From the NCBI GenBank assembly GCA_047495785.1, contig JBLDXI010000026.1:868001-932000 (forward strand): a stretch of 64,000 bases of DNA. The letters run 5' to 3'. Origin of the DNA: Lepidodermella squamata (lineage: Eukaryota; Gastrotricha). The notes under the pieces were generated by a model. It saw only the letters and a program-made list of their open reading frames with translations, did no database searches and was not told the origin of the DNA. Below, piece after piece: positions 45,872 to 58,800 of this stretch. The position numbers were made by a program, and so were the translations under genes. Each line of letters opens with the position of its first letter. Position 1 is the stretch's first letter.

Positions 45872-48365
45872 TCACCAAATCGAGCATTTATCTTTAGCTA
45901 CCATCGGCGACTGCGGCCCGCATTTGAAAGCTTTCGCAAATTCATCAAAATTCGACAACGGGCCAAGAATGCGCAACTTTGGGACAGCATGTACGTCGCT
46001 CGATAACTGATTATCAATACTCTCCTTCGTCGCAATACTGCACCAGGAATGGCTGAAACGAACGAAGAATAACTGTTCAGGCGTCAGGTCTAAACAGGGC
46101 AGGCGTTGCGGCTGTTGCGGATTCCGCGATCTGTAGCTTTGTAGCGCCTGAAAAGCCACCTTAATACCGCCATCGTCGGCTAAATTTTCGCCCAGTGTCT
46201 GCTCGCCACTCACGTTTTTGCCGTTGATTCGGTACGCGTCAAATTTGTCGATGAAACATTGAGATCGATCGTCGAAATTGTTCGAAGATTGCGCCGTCCA
46301 CCAATCGCGTAAATTTCCTATTTCATCGTACTGAAAGGAATTAGAGAAAAAAATTTGTTAAATAAAAAAAAACGGATTTTTTATTACCTGTCTCCCAGAA
46401 TTATCGAAACCATGCGTGACCTAAAAAAATAATAATTAATTAGTTAATTCCTAATTTTAAATTATAGAAATTGACGGTTATTTCTAGACATTGAAATTTA
46501 AATTTAAATTCAATTTAAATTTTAAAAATAGTTTTCTCTTAATTCTCACGTCACCAGCCGAATCGTAAGGACTTTTTTCAAGTTTCGATTTTTTTCAAGT
46601 CGAAAGCAAAATTACCTCATGGCCAGCAGTTGAACCAACATAAGCGAAATTAAAAGCGCTCGGGACATTTCGGTTCAAGTAAAAAAATGGCTCAATAAGG
46701 TAGCCATCTGGTATTTTGACTGAATTTGTTGTCGGGTCGTACTCGGCATTTTGATCCAGCGGCGCCATGCCTCGCCATTCCTCTCGCTCAACAGGTTTTC
46801 GAAGGTACTAGAAAAATGAAATAAAATATTTAAAAAAATCAAGAGTTTATCATATTTACTGATAATTTTTGCTGAGTATCGAATTTGTTGAGATTTTTAT
46901 GATTTTCGATGAAACTATCGGTAACTCTCAGGGTCAAATACCGCCGATCCATGAACGTGTCATTCAACAGCCAAGCAGGATGGCCGGCTAAGATTTTCAT
47001 GTTATCCACCTTAGCAATAGCCGCTCGCCTCGTGACGGCATCCATCCACGGAACCGCAAGAATTCGACTTCGAAATTCGGCTAAAATCGAAGAAATCAAC
47101 TCCTTTTTCAGCGTTAAATCATCGCCCGAATAATAACGCTTCAAAACCATAGCCGACACAGGATAGGCGAGTGATTGATACGTAATATCCAAGCACAAAT
47201 CCGTTCGGTTATCCGATGGAATTCGGCCGGAATAAATTCGATTAAAAACATCTACAATCGATTTGAAATTGCCCCAAACGTTTTCAGTTACCGAGTCCAA
47301 AGCCCTCATTACGACGTAGTTGTGAAGGGTCTTCTTACCCGAGTCAGTTTTCAGGTATTCATTAATTAAATTCGTTAAATTTCCGAAAAATTCCGGATCG
47401 ATAACTAGAATTTTTTCTTGATTTGTCGCCGTCATTCCCGAAAATTCGAATAATTTGTTAAAATATTCCAGCCAATTCATAAAATTGTAGGCAATCTGTA
47501 GATTGCCGATATCGCTGATTTTAAGAACAGATTTTCGATTCTTCATCATTTCGAAATTATCCTTTTGAATCAGTGCCAATTTCAGTTCGAATTTCACGAT
47601 ATCAACAATGGCGTTTCGGTCGATACTGAAATTTCCCGACACGACCCTAGCGATTCCTAAGAACTTTTCAATCACAGCCTGTAAATTCGGATCCTCCTCA
47701 ATTTTCACGTCGATATAATCAGCCCGGCTACTCAGGCTTAACTCGCCCTGTGATATTGTTAAAATATGCCGAGTAGCATCCAATTCATTCGGCATAACAT
47801 CGATACTGAATAAAGCGTCATGGGTGTAGTAGTAGACCTTAGTCAAGGCTGACGATAGGTTCCAGTTCGGAGGCAACGGCTCCGAATCTGTCAGGTAGAG
47901 TCCGCCAAGTTGAAGGACTAAACTCCTCAATTCATTCATCGAATTCGCGTTCAAATACGGCAGGTTCAAGCAGGCGTAGTAAAATTTTTCGACTTTTAAT
48001 GAAGTCGGATTTTTGTTGATATTACCCTGGTTCATGTAGGGGCAGGTATTTTCGAGAACGCTGCGCATTTGACTTCGAAGTTTTAGGGCGGATAATTGGT
48101 CGAAGTTGAATGAATTTTTGCCGTTTGGAATTTTTTGCGATTTTTCAAAGCCGCCGCATGCGTATTGGTTGAAATCCTGGCACGGATCAGCGCTAAGGTC
48201 CATCAGGGACATTAGATCATCGGCGATTTCGGCACATTTAGGGTCTGAACACGTGTCGGGGTTGCGTGTATTGGTCGGAATTTGGCAAAGTCCGAAAGCG
48301 GCTCTCGATCCGCAAATGACGACTGTTAAAACAACGGCAGCAGCAATTTTGCATATGAAAAACAT
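45872..48365 (-). CDS. M13 family zinc metallopeptidase (neprilysin-like)
   Basis: Exons 48365-46860, 46807-46616, 46388-46420 (33 nt) and 45872-46330 give 729 residues, a normal M13 length. N-terminal hydrophobic segment (FFICKIAAAVVLTVVICG) acts as signal peptide or anchor, followed by DPCQDFNQYACGGF typical of the M13 N-domain. Catalytic region: DQNAEYDPTTNSVKIPDG, PSAFNFAYVG, HEVTHGFD (HExxH zinc motif), GENLADDGG (third zinc ligand E and its Asp partner) and HAVPKLRILGPLSN, and a C-terminal CSIW as in the family. HExxH is split by an intron between HE and VTH, with the second part on the 33-nt exon. Expected to cleave extracellular peptides such as neuropeptides. The NAFY substrate motif reads NAEY. 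Confidence 0.92.
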
Positions 48366-48884
48366 GTTGATTGTTTATAAAATAAATTCACAACTTTCTC
48401 GAGCTATTTTACTGACGGGCTTGGCGAAGAACAGGTAGCTAAATTTTTTTTTCGAAAGCGACCAAGCCTCTGCTGCGCTTTTGTTAGGTATAAAATTAGA
48501 AAAATTCAACACATGCGATAATGTGAATAAAGTTTTCGGCTGAAAACACTTGAAATTTGGACGAATGATTCAGCCGGTTGCTTCGAATAAATTTGTATAT
48601 TCCGTAATTACTACGATACAAAAAAACACCGTTATTGGGGTATGGATAGGACTTTATTACAAGGATAGAATTAGTACGTATTCACATCATATATCTGAAT
48701 ATTATATTCAATTTTACAATTTTACAATATACATACAATATACATGCTTGCATGTTAATATATGATCTAGTTTCTAGGCTCTAAGTTTTTCATCCATTGT
48801 CCTATAGTTGCCGTGATTTTTGATGAACTGCGCGTGTATAATCTTACCCAAACGAATCATAGCTTTTCATGATAGGACGGCCTA
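48366..48884. other. Upstream region of the M13 gene, nothing recognised
   Basis: AT-rich with short ATACAATATACAT runs near 48720. No gene or clear regulatory element seen. Confidence 0.45.
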
Positions 48885-49380
48885 TTGCTCGAAAACCGTA
48901 TTCATACCTTGTGCGCTCTCGACGGGGAAAATCGACGATTTAGGCTATCAGGCTCTTTTCAATTTATACATATGAAAACTGAATGTGAAGTGTCCCGTGA
49001 ATATCTACGCATTGTAGGGAAAAATTACGAAGACTTTCGTACGTCGGAAAACGTACCCTGTCCCGTTTTCATCATCGATTCGGATTCGCTCTCATCTGAG
49101 GAGGTCTATGAACTCAAGCGGCTTCGTTTTTGAAAGCGTTCATTTTGGCACGCTGAAATGGACCCCGACCGTTTGTTGGACTCGGACGCTCGCTATATCG
49201 AAACAGCATTATTAGAATGTGCGGTGTGCAAACATATCCTATTAGATCCCTTCCAAACCCGAAACTGCGTTATCAGACTTCTGAGAAATTCGGCCGTTAA
49301 TATAGTGTTACTTGCCCGCTGTGCCACCAACATTTATCATCTGCCGACTTCATTCATCTTCCCGTTCTACTGTCTAATAT
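48885..49380 (+). pseudogene. RING-type gene remnant
   Basis: One reading frame runs from about 48885 to 49380 with a TGA at 49131 and no suitable start before 48972. After it, residues LLECAVCKHILLDPFQTRNC look like the first half of a RING finger. The second half (TCPLC followed by HQHLSSADF) continues in another frame near 49309, with the central C-x-H-x2-C missing. I infer a degraded RING or TRAF-like gene. No relation to the RING at 43.8 kb is obvious. Confidence 0.4.
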
Positions 49381-49442
49381 AATTAAAACCCATTAAAGCC
49401 CAACGGCATCTTTTCCTGCCACCCTATATTTAAAAAAATCGT

Positions 49443-49855
49443 GTAGGGTGACTACAACCACAGGGTGTCTAAAAGGCATATCTCCGCACTGGGAAATCGT
49501 GTAAATTCGGTGAAAACGGATAAATGACTAGTGTCTCATAGGCTTGGTGATGAGCTAGAACCTGGTTTTTGGGACTGTCATCAAAATGCACCCAAGTGTC
49601 ATCAAACTCGATTTTGCACAGAGTATCACCTGGGACCAAACTGAATACATTTCTAATAGATAGATCTCATCGTGCTGATACACTTTTTCTTTGAGAGCGG
49701 CTTCCTAGCTATCACCCTTCTTGAGATAATCGCCCAGGTGTGACAACAGGTAAGGTCACGTGACCAACTTGACACTGGAATATCTCAATAACGGTAGATG
49801 ATAAAAATATGCGGTTTTCAGATTCTTAATCCCCGAATTTTTCTCTATCGGAAAC
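49443..49855 (+). repeat. E-box-palindrome dispersed repeat, copy 3
   Basis: The fullest copy, with GGTCACGTGACC at 49754-49765, preceded by GAGAGCGGCTTCCTAGCTAT and CAGGTGTGACAACAGGTAA and followed by CAACTTGACACTGGAATATC. It shares with copy 1 an outer block AGGGTG then CTACAACC and CAGGGTGTCT. Confidence 0.85.
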
Positions 49856-50479
49856 GCACGTCTCAATAGGGCAAGAAAAATACAAATATTTCCCGAAAAG
49901 TTTCTGAAAAGTTCCCGAAAAGCTTTAATGGTTCCTCAACGGCTGTCGTACAACACTAACCTATGATAAAATATTCGGAAACGAAAAATTTTGCCCATTT
50001 TACCGCTGTAAAAATGACGAAACTGGATGCCCGGGAAGGCGAATTAGAGCTTGAAAAAACTCTTCATCTTAATTACAAGTAAAATGACCCTATGTCGAAA
50101 TAACTGACGGTCAGGCAGGAGGAATTTCTGAACAACTTTGTTCCGCATTTTCGCCCGCCCAATAACACCTGGGTATCGCAGGCAAACTTCGCGCTGGAGA
50201 GTCTGAATCCTGTATAAAAGTACCAGATACCGAATTGCTGCATTCAAATCTCCATTTTTCTCCCTCCGTTTACACTACAATACGCCTTGGTTTACGACGA
50301 TGGTATCTCGATTCTGAAGGTGAAATATTCCCCAACCTTAACTTCTGTCAAATTATACCCATTATACCAGGAAAAAACACCCCTCAAAGAACGGGCTCAG
50401 CCTTCTTTGATCTCAGTTTCAATCCCTACCCCAGGCAGTTGTGGACTTGAAAATTTGCCACACATGTCAGAAGTTGTAA

Positions 50480-50758
50480 CTAATTGTAACAAAAGACCAT
50501 CGGTGTAATAGTAGTGTAATAGGCATAAGTGTAATAAAATTCTTCCAGCCAGCTTGCGTCAGGATCGCGAACCGCAATAGTATCAAAGTTTGAAAATTTC
50601 TGATACTTGGCAGACAAATTATTCGACAGCCCGGTAACCATCAGTGTTGACTTGCCACTATAATAAACATTTTAAATATCCAGAAAAATTAAAGGTTTCG
50701 AATCAACTTACGCTCCGGTATTATTAATTACGCCGACATGGTAATAATTTGAAGACAT
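50480..50758 (-). CDS. Small P-loop protein, 74 aa
   Basis: Two exons, 50758-50712 and 50657-50480, join at phase 2 through a 54-bp intron (GTAAGT ... TTATAG). The product starts MSSNYYHVGVIN and has NNTGAGKSTLM across the splice, a Walker A-like P-loop whose first position is N instead of G or A, similar to AIG1, IRG or septin-like GTPases. It ends after YYTTITPMVFCYN. No switch or NKxD motif follows, so it is a truncated or highly reduced nucleotide-binding protein, or a fragment. Splice sites and frame are clean, but at this length the call is tentative. Confidence 0.5.
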
Positions 50759-51714
50759 TTTTATTGCGTTTAATATTTTAATACGAAGTGCCTATTTAAA
50801 CAAAATTACAAAATTATGTGGTATATTTTATATTTTAACTATCTGAACTAATTTTTAAAAGTGAACTTCGTTATTTCGCGATTTATTTAGTTATCCTGGT
50901 TAGGGTTAGGGCTATAGTGTGAGTTTTGAAATACTAAATTATGTGAAAATTTTAATAATTTCGCTTCAGCCTGATTGCAGGAATGATCCCGGCCGGCAAT
51001 GTGCAACGCAGCTGGTGTGGATTGCGTCATGCCTGGTACGCAAGCTCATTAATGATTGTGAGTGTAATAAATAAGCCGATTTATTTTGTTAACCCTTTCG
51101 CTGCCGAAAAGGCTTTCTCCGCCGTGAACCGGTTCTCCGCCGAGGATAAAGCTTGACTATTTGTGCTCCCGAATTGGTTAAATAATCCAGTGTTCAACTT
51201 TTGCATTGTTTACTAATCCTGTTTGTGTAAATACGAAGTTTGCATGGTTTTCACGCGCGCGAGTTACAATAAACGCTCTATTATTTTTGGATTAAGCAAC
51301 CCTTTCAACATTTTTAGATTTCCGCTAGTGAATACTCGAAACTCATGATATCAGGTTGTTTCCTCAGGAATAATTTTTCAAAATTCACCGAAAAGGGATT
51401 CAGGGATTTATTTGGTGGATTAAGGGCAAGAATGTCATTCTTCTGGCTCATCCGGAACATTTTCGAAAATTTTTGAAAATGAATTTATATCCATGTTGAG
51501 AATTTACTCTATCCATTAGCGATGTAAACTTCCTGGCCTCAAGGAATTTGACGAATAATCAGACAAAGCTGGAATATCAGAATTTTATTTCAGCATAATA
51601 TCAATTAATCCATTATGTGCAAGCTGCTTATCAAAGATTTTCATAGAATAATCATGTGGCAATAAATTATCATAGAAGTTATTCAAAAGCGTTTTCAATT
51701 GTATCGCCGGTTTT
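50759..51714. other. Intergenic, nothing recognised
   Basis: AT-rich spacer between the P-loop gene and the 3' end of the chitin-binding gene. GGTTAGGGTTAGGG at 50899 is too short to be meaningful. Confidence 0.5.
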
Positions 51715-54226
51715 TCACTCGCGAATGGCGCCCTGGTTGCCAGGTTGCGGACGAGGACCAGTTTGCGGGCGGCGGGTGGTCGTAGGGCGAGGACGGGTCG
51801 GCTGGGCAATCGGGCGACGAGTAGTACGGCCACCCTGGACCGGGGCGGTGGTGGTCTCTTCAGCCGGCGCCTCGGTAGCAGCAGTAGTCGTCTCTTGCGG
51901 CTGGGGAGGTTGGCCGCCAGGGATGAGACCAGCCGCCTGGAGCTCAGCAGTGTTGCCCTGGGCGAGGGCGGCGACTTCTTCAGTGTGCAACACCGAGTTG
52001 CAGATGAGGACGTTGTCGATGTTGCCGACAAAGGCGCCGAGGGCCTGGTCGTCGCCGACAACGTACGGGCAGTGGGCGAGGGCGAGCGGGAGGGCGGCGG
52101 GTGCGCTGGCGACGAGGTCGCCGTTGACGAACAGCTCGGCGAGCTGCGCGTTCGCGTTGAACACGACGCAGACGGCCGTCCAGCCGCCGTTGGCCGCCGG
52201 CGCCGCGGCGGTGAGGTTGGCGGCGGCGCCCGAGTCGGAGCGCAGGCTCGCGAACACGTTGGCGGCGGGCGAGACGCCGGCGATGAGCGTGTACAGCGTT
52301 GCGGCGGCGTTGTTGTTGTTCGACAGAATGCCGGCCGATTGCGTGCACTGGAACGGGGCGGCGACGTTGCATCTTGGAGAAGAAAACAGATAATTATTAA
52401 TTTGGAATTTTTCAGCAAAAAATGTATTGACTTGAAAAAGGAGGATTCTTGGATCCCCTGATGTTCCTATTCAGGTTTTGTTGTGGATTTTGAATTTTCA
52501 AATTTCAGACCTCTAGGAGGCTCCCATCCGGAATCCTCCTGGGGTTCCAGTAGAAATCGAAATTGAAAATTGCTCAAAATATTCTAACTTTGGAAAGAGT
52601 AAAAAGCTTCATTTTCCCCCGAATATTTCACCTGGTTGGAAAAAGCAATTCCAGTGGATGAATTTTCGGGTGATTAAGTCGCATTGGAACCTTTCAGAAC
52701 GGTCCGCAAGGTCAAGATTCAGTTGTAATATTTAATGGTAAATTAAAAATAAAAAATCTTAGATAAAACCTTGGAAAAATGCATATAACATGAGAATAGT
52801 AATCGAATATGCCACTTATCAATGGGATTAGAAAATCCCGAGAAATTTGGCCCAACCGGGTAAAATACCGAAAATTACCGAACCAGCTACCATCGAGTTT
52901 TCTCAAGTAAATTTTCAATTTCTTCGGTAAATTCGTGGATGAAGATGGAAGATTCTCCGGTATAGGCTTATAATTTAAAAAATTAGTTAAATTCGTACTA
53001 AAAGTTGCACAATTTACAAATAATTGCGCAGCTCTTAAGCTCATTGAGCTCATTGAGCGCGAATTTACCGACCCTAAAATCTCAAATTTTTTCGAACATA
53101 GCATTTTTTTACTAGTTACTAGAGCCCAAATGCTTAGCAACCCTGATGACTATCGACCTCTTTTTGGCATTGTTCGACTCCTCGTTAATTGATCTTGATA
53201 TTGGTATCCCAATGATAAAGCCCCACAAATGATAAATTTAAGCTAAATCAATTACCGGTATTCGAAGCACCACGAAGCTCCTTCACCAGTTCCGAGCTCG
53301 AAGGTCTTGAGGCCGGGGATCTCGAGACGGCCAGTGTTGACCTGCAGCGAGCCGCCAGTAGTGCCAGTCGCCGAGGCGGTCAAGTCAAGCTGGGCGTTGC
53401 CGTAGGCGAAGGTCGGGAAGTGGTTGATGGACTGGTCCTCGAGGGAGGTGTCGAACGGCAGCCACAGGGCGCACTGGCGGGCGTTCGAGCCAGTAAGCGG
53501 CGGCTCGGGCGTGGTTAGGACGACGGAGCAGGCGCACTCGGCGAGGCTGAAGGCGGTGCCGGGCGCGCAGGGCAGCGTCGAGTCGCCGAGTTGGAACGCG
53601 TCCTCGCGGTCGGGCAGCGCTACCAGGGTGTTGCCGAAGGCGTCCGAGCACGCGGTGGCGTTGAGACTCGCCGGGGCGGCTGTCGTCTGGGGCAGGGCGA
53701 GGCAGAAGCCGGTGCAGGTCTCGTCCGGCACGCATGAGCAGGTTGCGACGTCGATGCGCTCGCCGGACGGGCAGCAGTTGACGGTCTCCTGGCCAGTGGC
53801 GCCGCAGGTGAAGTACTGACGGCAGCCTTGGCCGGGCAGTTGGTAGCAGCCGGCAGCGGCGATGGTCGGGTTGGAGCAGGGCGAAGGCTGGCACGGCACT
53901 GGGCCCTCGGCGCGGCACGTCAGGCGAGATTCGTCCCAAAAGGTGCCGGGTTGGCATACCTGGAAGATGGCGGTTGCCGTTGTCTCGTTCAGGTACAGGC
54001 ACTGGAAGTAGGAGTGGCAGTCGAGCGGGTTCGCGAAGAAGTCCTTCTGGGCAGTTCGCGACAGGCAGTCGAAGCAGTACGTGTTCGCGTCGAAGCCAGG
54101 CGTCGGGTTCGGGTTGTTCGGAGCAGGAGGGCCGGCGACAGGGGCGCGGCGGGTTGTCGTGCGATCGCGGCCGAAAGTTGCGCTGAGGCAGCTGGCAAGT
54201 AGGAAAGCTACTAGAACAGATTTCAT
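51715..54226 (-). CDS. Secreted chitin-binding (CBM14) and LamG-like protein
   Basis: Exons 54226-53256 and 52372-51715 join at phase 2 to 542 residues. Signal peptide MKSVLVAFLLASCLSATFG. Residues about 50-112 form a peritrophin-A/CBM14 domain (CHSYFQC, GTFWDESRLTC); a second CBM14-like unit (CRQYFTC, CCPSGERID) follows at about 118-168, then another cysteine-rich segment (CAPGTAFSLAECAC). Residues about 255-480 resemble a LamG/concanavalin fold (CALWLPFDTSLEDQS, GGWTAVCVVFN, ELFVNGDLV, GNIDNVLICN). The tail is Thr/Pro/Arg-rich (RTTRRP, PTTTRRPQ). CBM14 plus LamG is the arrangement of Pif-like extracellular matrix proteins, so a cuticle or matrix role is likely. Strong GC bias at third positions contrasts with all neighbours and suggests high expression. 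Confidence 0.85.
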
Positions 54227-55837
54227 GTTGATATTTGCCGAAGCTTATCAAGCAGCTTGTTCGCTAAAGGCGAATAATTGAAGATTGATGATTGATTGGT
54301 TGATGCTCTACATCCCATTTTCCGGCCTATTTATTGGGGGCATAATAATTTGAGGCGAACAGGGTTATGCGTGCTAATTTGGCGGTCAGCTGAGACCAGC
54401 GCGATTATTATCCGTCTAATTATTTCGGCATTTCAAAAACTCGGATAAATTCAATGAGTTTGTTAGTTACGCAACCATTATTATTTTATTTCGAAATTTT
54501 TTAAATGAAATTAAACATTTTTCTGAAATTAAGCCCATTGGGGGATCTTCGATCCTTTATCCCCGATTTTACCGAATAATTTAAAAATTCGATGGTAAAT
54601 GGTTCAGTAATTTTCGGTTTTCGATAGAATTTTTTCGGATTTTATAATCCTATTCACAAGAGAAGATTATTATTCTAACGGCATTTTGGAATTTTTCTAA
54701 GAGTTTTCTGGCAATGAGATACAACTTATTAAGTTCCTTACAATTACGGAAAAATATGGAGCTTTTTTAACCCTTCACGGCCGAAATTTTTTATCTCGGA
54801 GAGAAAAAAATAGTTGACAGCATTTCTGGGGGTTTTCGAAGGCCCTGATCACGACTTTGAAACCCGTTTGTCTCTACCTATCATCGTTAAGACTGTCCGA
54901 AAATATATCGAAATCGCCATATTGGCCCAGCTGATTTCAGGCGGTTTTTTGAGCACCCTGATTTCTAAATCAGATGTTTTCAAAATAAGATTATCAAATT
55001 TTACTTATTTGACTTTCATGAAGGTCCCTAACATCCCCCTTCCCTGATAACACTGAAAACAGTCAGTCCAAGGAAGTCAGTATTCCGGTCGGAATTCAGC
55101 TTTCCGCGCGACAGTTTTGAAGCTCAAGAATGACGCCTGTCTGGGACGATAGGGCGAGTTCGACTACTTAATTAAAATCAAGGCGGCGCCGTTCATTTTT
55201 GTCAAAAGCTGATGAGAACTTAAGTCAATGAGACAATGCCGGACACTGTAGTATTTTTAGTTTGATCGGATGATGACATGGGGTTACCTTGATTTCAAAT
55301 TGAAAAAAATCGAAATATCACACCTCGGTTACCAATTTTAACATGGCTACAGTTTCAAAACGGTGTGAGATAGCGGTCCAATTCTTTCAAAATCTTGTAG
55401 CCAACATCGAAAAGTACATAATATTGCTGAAAAGGGAGATCGAAAATTCATCCAACTGAACTTACAGTACACTGTCAAAGTCAAAATTCCGTAATCGTCC
55501 TTTCATGGCTGTTAGTCGCATTCTTAACTGAATTCGAGCAATTATCAATTAAGAAACTGTCGGTTTTTAGCTCGATGCCTTCAAAATGCTCACAAAGTTA
55601 TTTATTATTTTATATTGCTTCAACATAAATCATCGGTTAATAAAGAATTTCAATACATATAAATGTACTTCACATTTTGAAAGCGAGTCAAAAAATAATT
55701 TCGCGAATAGATCACTGTTTTCACTGGTTTGAGGGAAAACTTAGAGAAAACACTGGTTAATAAGTTCAAAATTGTTTGAAAGTGAGTGACGAATGTCAAA
55801 AAGAGCAAGACGTTCAGATTTTTGGTCGCTCTTGGTA
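54227..55837. other. Intergenic, nothing firm
   Basis: Promoter side of the chitin-binding gene, with a TATA-like AATAAATAGG (- strand) about 105 bp upstream of the ATG. An inverted ACCGAAAATTAC repeat lies near 54600. A 77-codon frame at 54814 is unsupported. Confidence 0.45.
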
Positions 55838-58800
55838 TCATCCCTGCAGCTTCTCGCATACAGCGTAACGTTCGATGTTGCAGTAGCCGAAGTAAATCTT
55901 GCCATCACGTAGATAAGCACCTAATATAAGAAAAAACTCCTATAATTTATCGGAATTGATTTACGACTTACAGTGCTTTGAGGCGTCAGGTGCATCTTGA
56001 AAATCGAACTGCGAGTTGTTGAACGGCACGCCTGATACCCAGTGATAGCTAGACAGATCTCGGCGCATTGCGCCGGTATAAAAAAATTCACCGGAATTTG
56101 TGACAGCAAGAGATGCGTGAAATGTTGCATTGTCCGTTATTTTAATCAGCGTCTTTCCGAGACTTTTGCATGCATCAGCCGCAGTTTGTCTGTCACCAGC
56201 AGATGGGGTCAGTTGTAGGCCTGATGACTGAAAAAGTATTACAACAGAATATTTGGCTACCAAACAAAATGTTATACAAACCTGGCTATCAGCGCACAGA
56301 CCTTTGGCCGGATTTGAACACGTTTGAGTAAATAATCCCTGTGCCAACAGACCAATACCTACGCAGCAAAAAAAATAAATTTCGTGAGGCCCTTATTTTC
56401 CCAATTGTTCGCCTAATCATTTCATTTGATCAATATTTCATTCTTTTTTGTAAAATAAATATTAGTCTCAAGTTCGAAATGCTAAGTCTCATTCTCGTAT
56501 CTCGTAGCAAATTTTTTATTTTGTTTCATTAATTATGTATAGATAGAGCCCTAGAGGAGGCCAGTTTCGAGGAGAAACTAGCCGGATCGTGGGCTCTATA
56601 GTACATAGTACTCGAGAGGAAGCTGTTACCCTCTTCGTTTTACGTGGGTGTTTACCCCTAAAATGCGACAAACCACATAGGGAGAGCGATTTCACAATAA
56701 TAAAAAATCTATCTTAAAACTTGATAGCTCAAAATTCGCAATCTGGTTATTCTGAACCGCTTTGCGCGTAATTGCTAAAAGCACAATTTTTCGAAATTTC
56801 TCAGCTGTGCCTGGAGCATAAAAAAAATGAGCGAGTGTTTGAGAATCATTCGCTATAACTCACCTAAGCAGGGATTTAAATAATTTTGATAATTTCCAAA
56901 AATGCCTTTTCTTTGCGATTCTGGAATAGAAAATAGAAAGTGAAATGTCTAGAGTGCTTTTTCTCGGGATTGCATCGACAACCTTGCCCCGTGATGCTCG
57001 CTTCGCTCGCGTTTCACGGCGGGGCAAGGTATTCGGTCGCTGGAATGCAATGCTCGCTTCGCTCGCGTTTTTAAAAAAATCCAACTTTGAAAAGTTATTA
57101 TGCAAAATTACTATTTTTACTATGGTTACTATGTGGCTTCCTCTAGAGTACTAAGCAATTTATTTAGAGAAAACAAGAACGAAGAAACAATATTACATGC
57201 AAATGGTCGTTTTTTCATTTGCAGCATTGTGAAACCACTCAAAAGTCCAATTCAAATGCGCACGCCTATTGGTCAATGATCGTTGCTATGACTCCCGGAT
57301 GAAACGTTCAGTCGCGCGATCCATAAAATTTTTTGCCGCGTTAATTTAACACGTTTAATATGGAGTGGTCAATGGAAGCCGTGCAGAGGGCGTGGTAAGG
57401 TCATTTTTACATAAATATAAAATAATTTATCAGTGGATCGCACGATAGAACTGTTTCATCCCGGAGTCATAGCAACGATCGATTGACCAATCAGCGTGCG
57501 CGCCAAAAATTCAAATTTTTAGTGGTTCCGCAATGAAAATCAATGAAGTTCAAATAGTTTCGTGCTGTTACTTACATCCTTTACCGGGTCCTATCCAATA
57601 CGGGTCGGCCCAAAACGGCACATCGGGATCGAAGAGACTGCCATCCTCCCATAAGAAATCAGCAAACAGACCGATATATGGATCGGCAGACCCGATTTCA
57701 TTTAGGACAAGGCTCCAGGCCGAATCAAGATCAGCCTGCGACGAAAATGACGCCAGTCGCCCGCCGGCCGCTTTGCACAGCTGCAACTGATCATAGAAAA
57801 CGACATAGGTTTGCTTGGAGAGAAAATAACGACTCAAATCCGCTAGGCAGCTCGCATGATTTTCAGCGAATTTCTTCGAGTTCGAAAACATCTTCACCTT
57901 TTTCGGAAGAAGAAAGCATAAAATCAGTCGTAGTTCTTAAATTCTCCTACCATTGTAGAGCCACTTGGACAGATGTTGTAACACCGTTTGCCATTCTGGG
58001 TCTCGCACTGAACAGCATGCTGAAAAATACCGCATACATTTTCTAAATCGCAATTCAAATTTCCTCTTCGACAGAAATTGGAATATTTTGAAAGTAAGTA
58101 TACCCAAGATAGGCAGTTGGCTTTGTTTCTGTAGACACCTGTTGAGAATTCCTCGGTTTCATTGGCGAAACAGCGAGAGCTGCTCGGTCGGCAACCAGTA
58201 AATTTCCGGGTAGCGGTATCGAAGCAGCGGATGTGCGGCCTGACAGCGTCGGCATGATCGCCTGAAACAAGTTTCAGCATTATTTCTCAGGTTAGCCAGG
58301 AAAATTTCATCGATTAACTCACTGCCGATACTTTGAAGGCAAGCGTCCAAGCTGGTGAATGGAGATCCCGATTGAGGTTTCGACTGGAATTACAACAGAT
58401 TAAAGTATATGACATATCTGTTGAGAGCTTCTCACCGAATTTGTTGGACACGAGAGTTCACTTAGAACACAGGTGACAAATTTGTTAGTGGCATCGAAAC
58501 ACGCATCGAATTTGCGAGCCTGTTTTTTTACCAAGAATGAAACTCATGTTTCAACAGGAAAAAATCATCGAATCAATTTTACTGGAAATGAGTTTTGCTC
58601 AGTAGTACAACTCGCCAGGTTTGTCCTGAACGGGATAGCGCCGTTGTAGGAATTGCCAATCTGAAACACCGGATAATAATTTGAAATATCAAAAGGTTAT
58701 AACGGAAAAATGAACGCTACAGCTAATTGCTAAAGCATCGTTTCTCAATTTCAATTGCTAAGCTAACCAGTTATATTCGGCATCTCAAATTATTCTAAAT

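Noticed and set aside
51656-52461. Long GC-rich ORFs on the + strand of about 240 codons
   Set aside because: Antisense shadows of the chitin-binding/LamG gene caused by its GC3 bias; compositionally biased with no domain.
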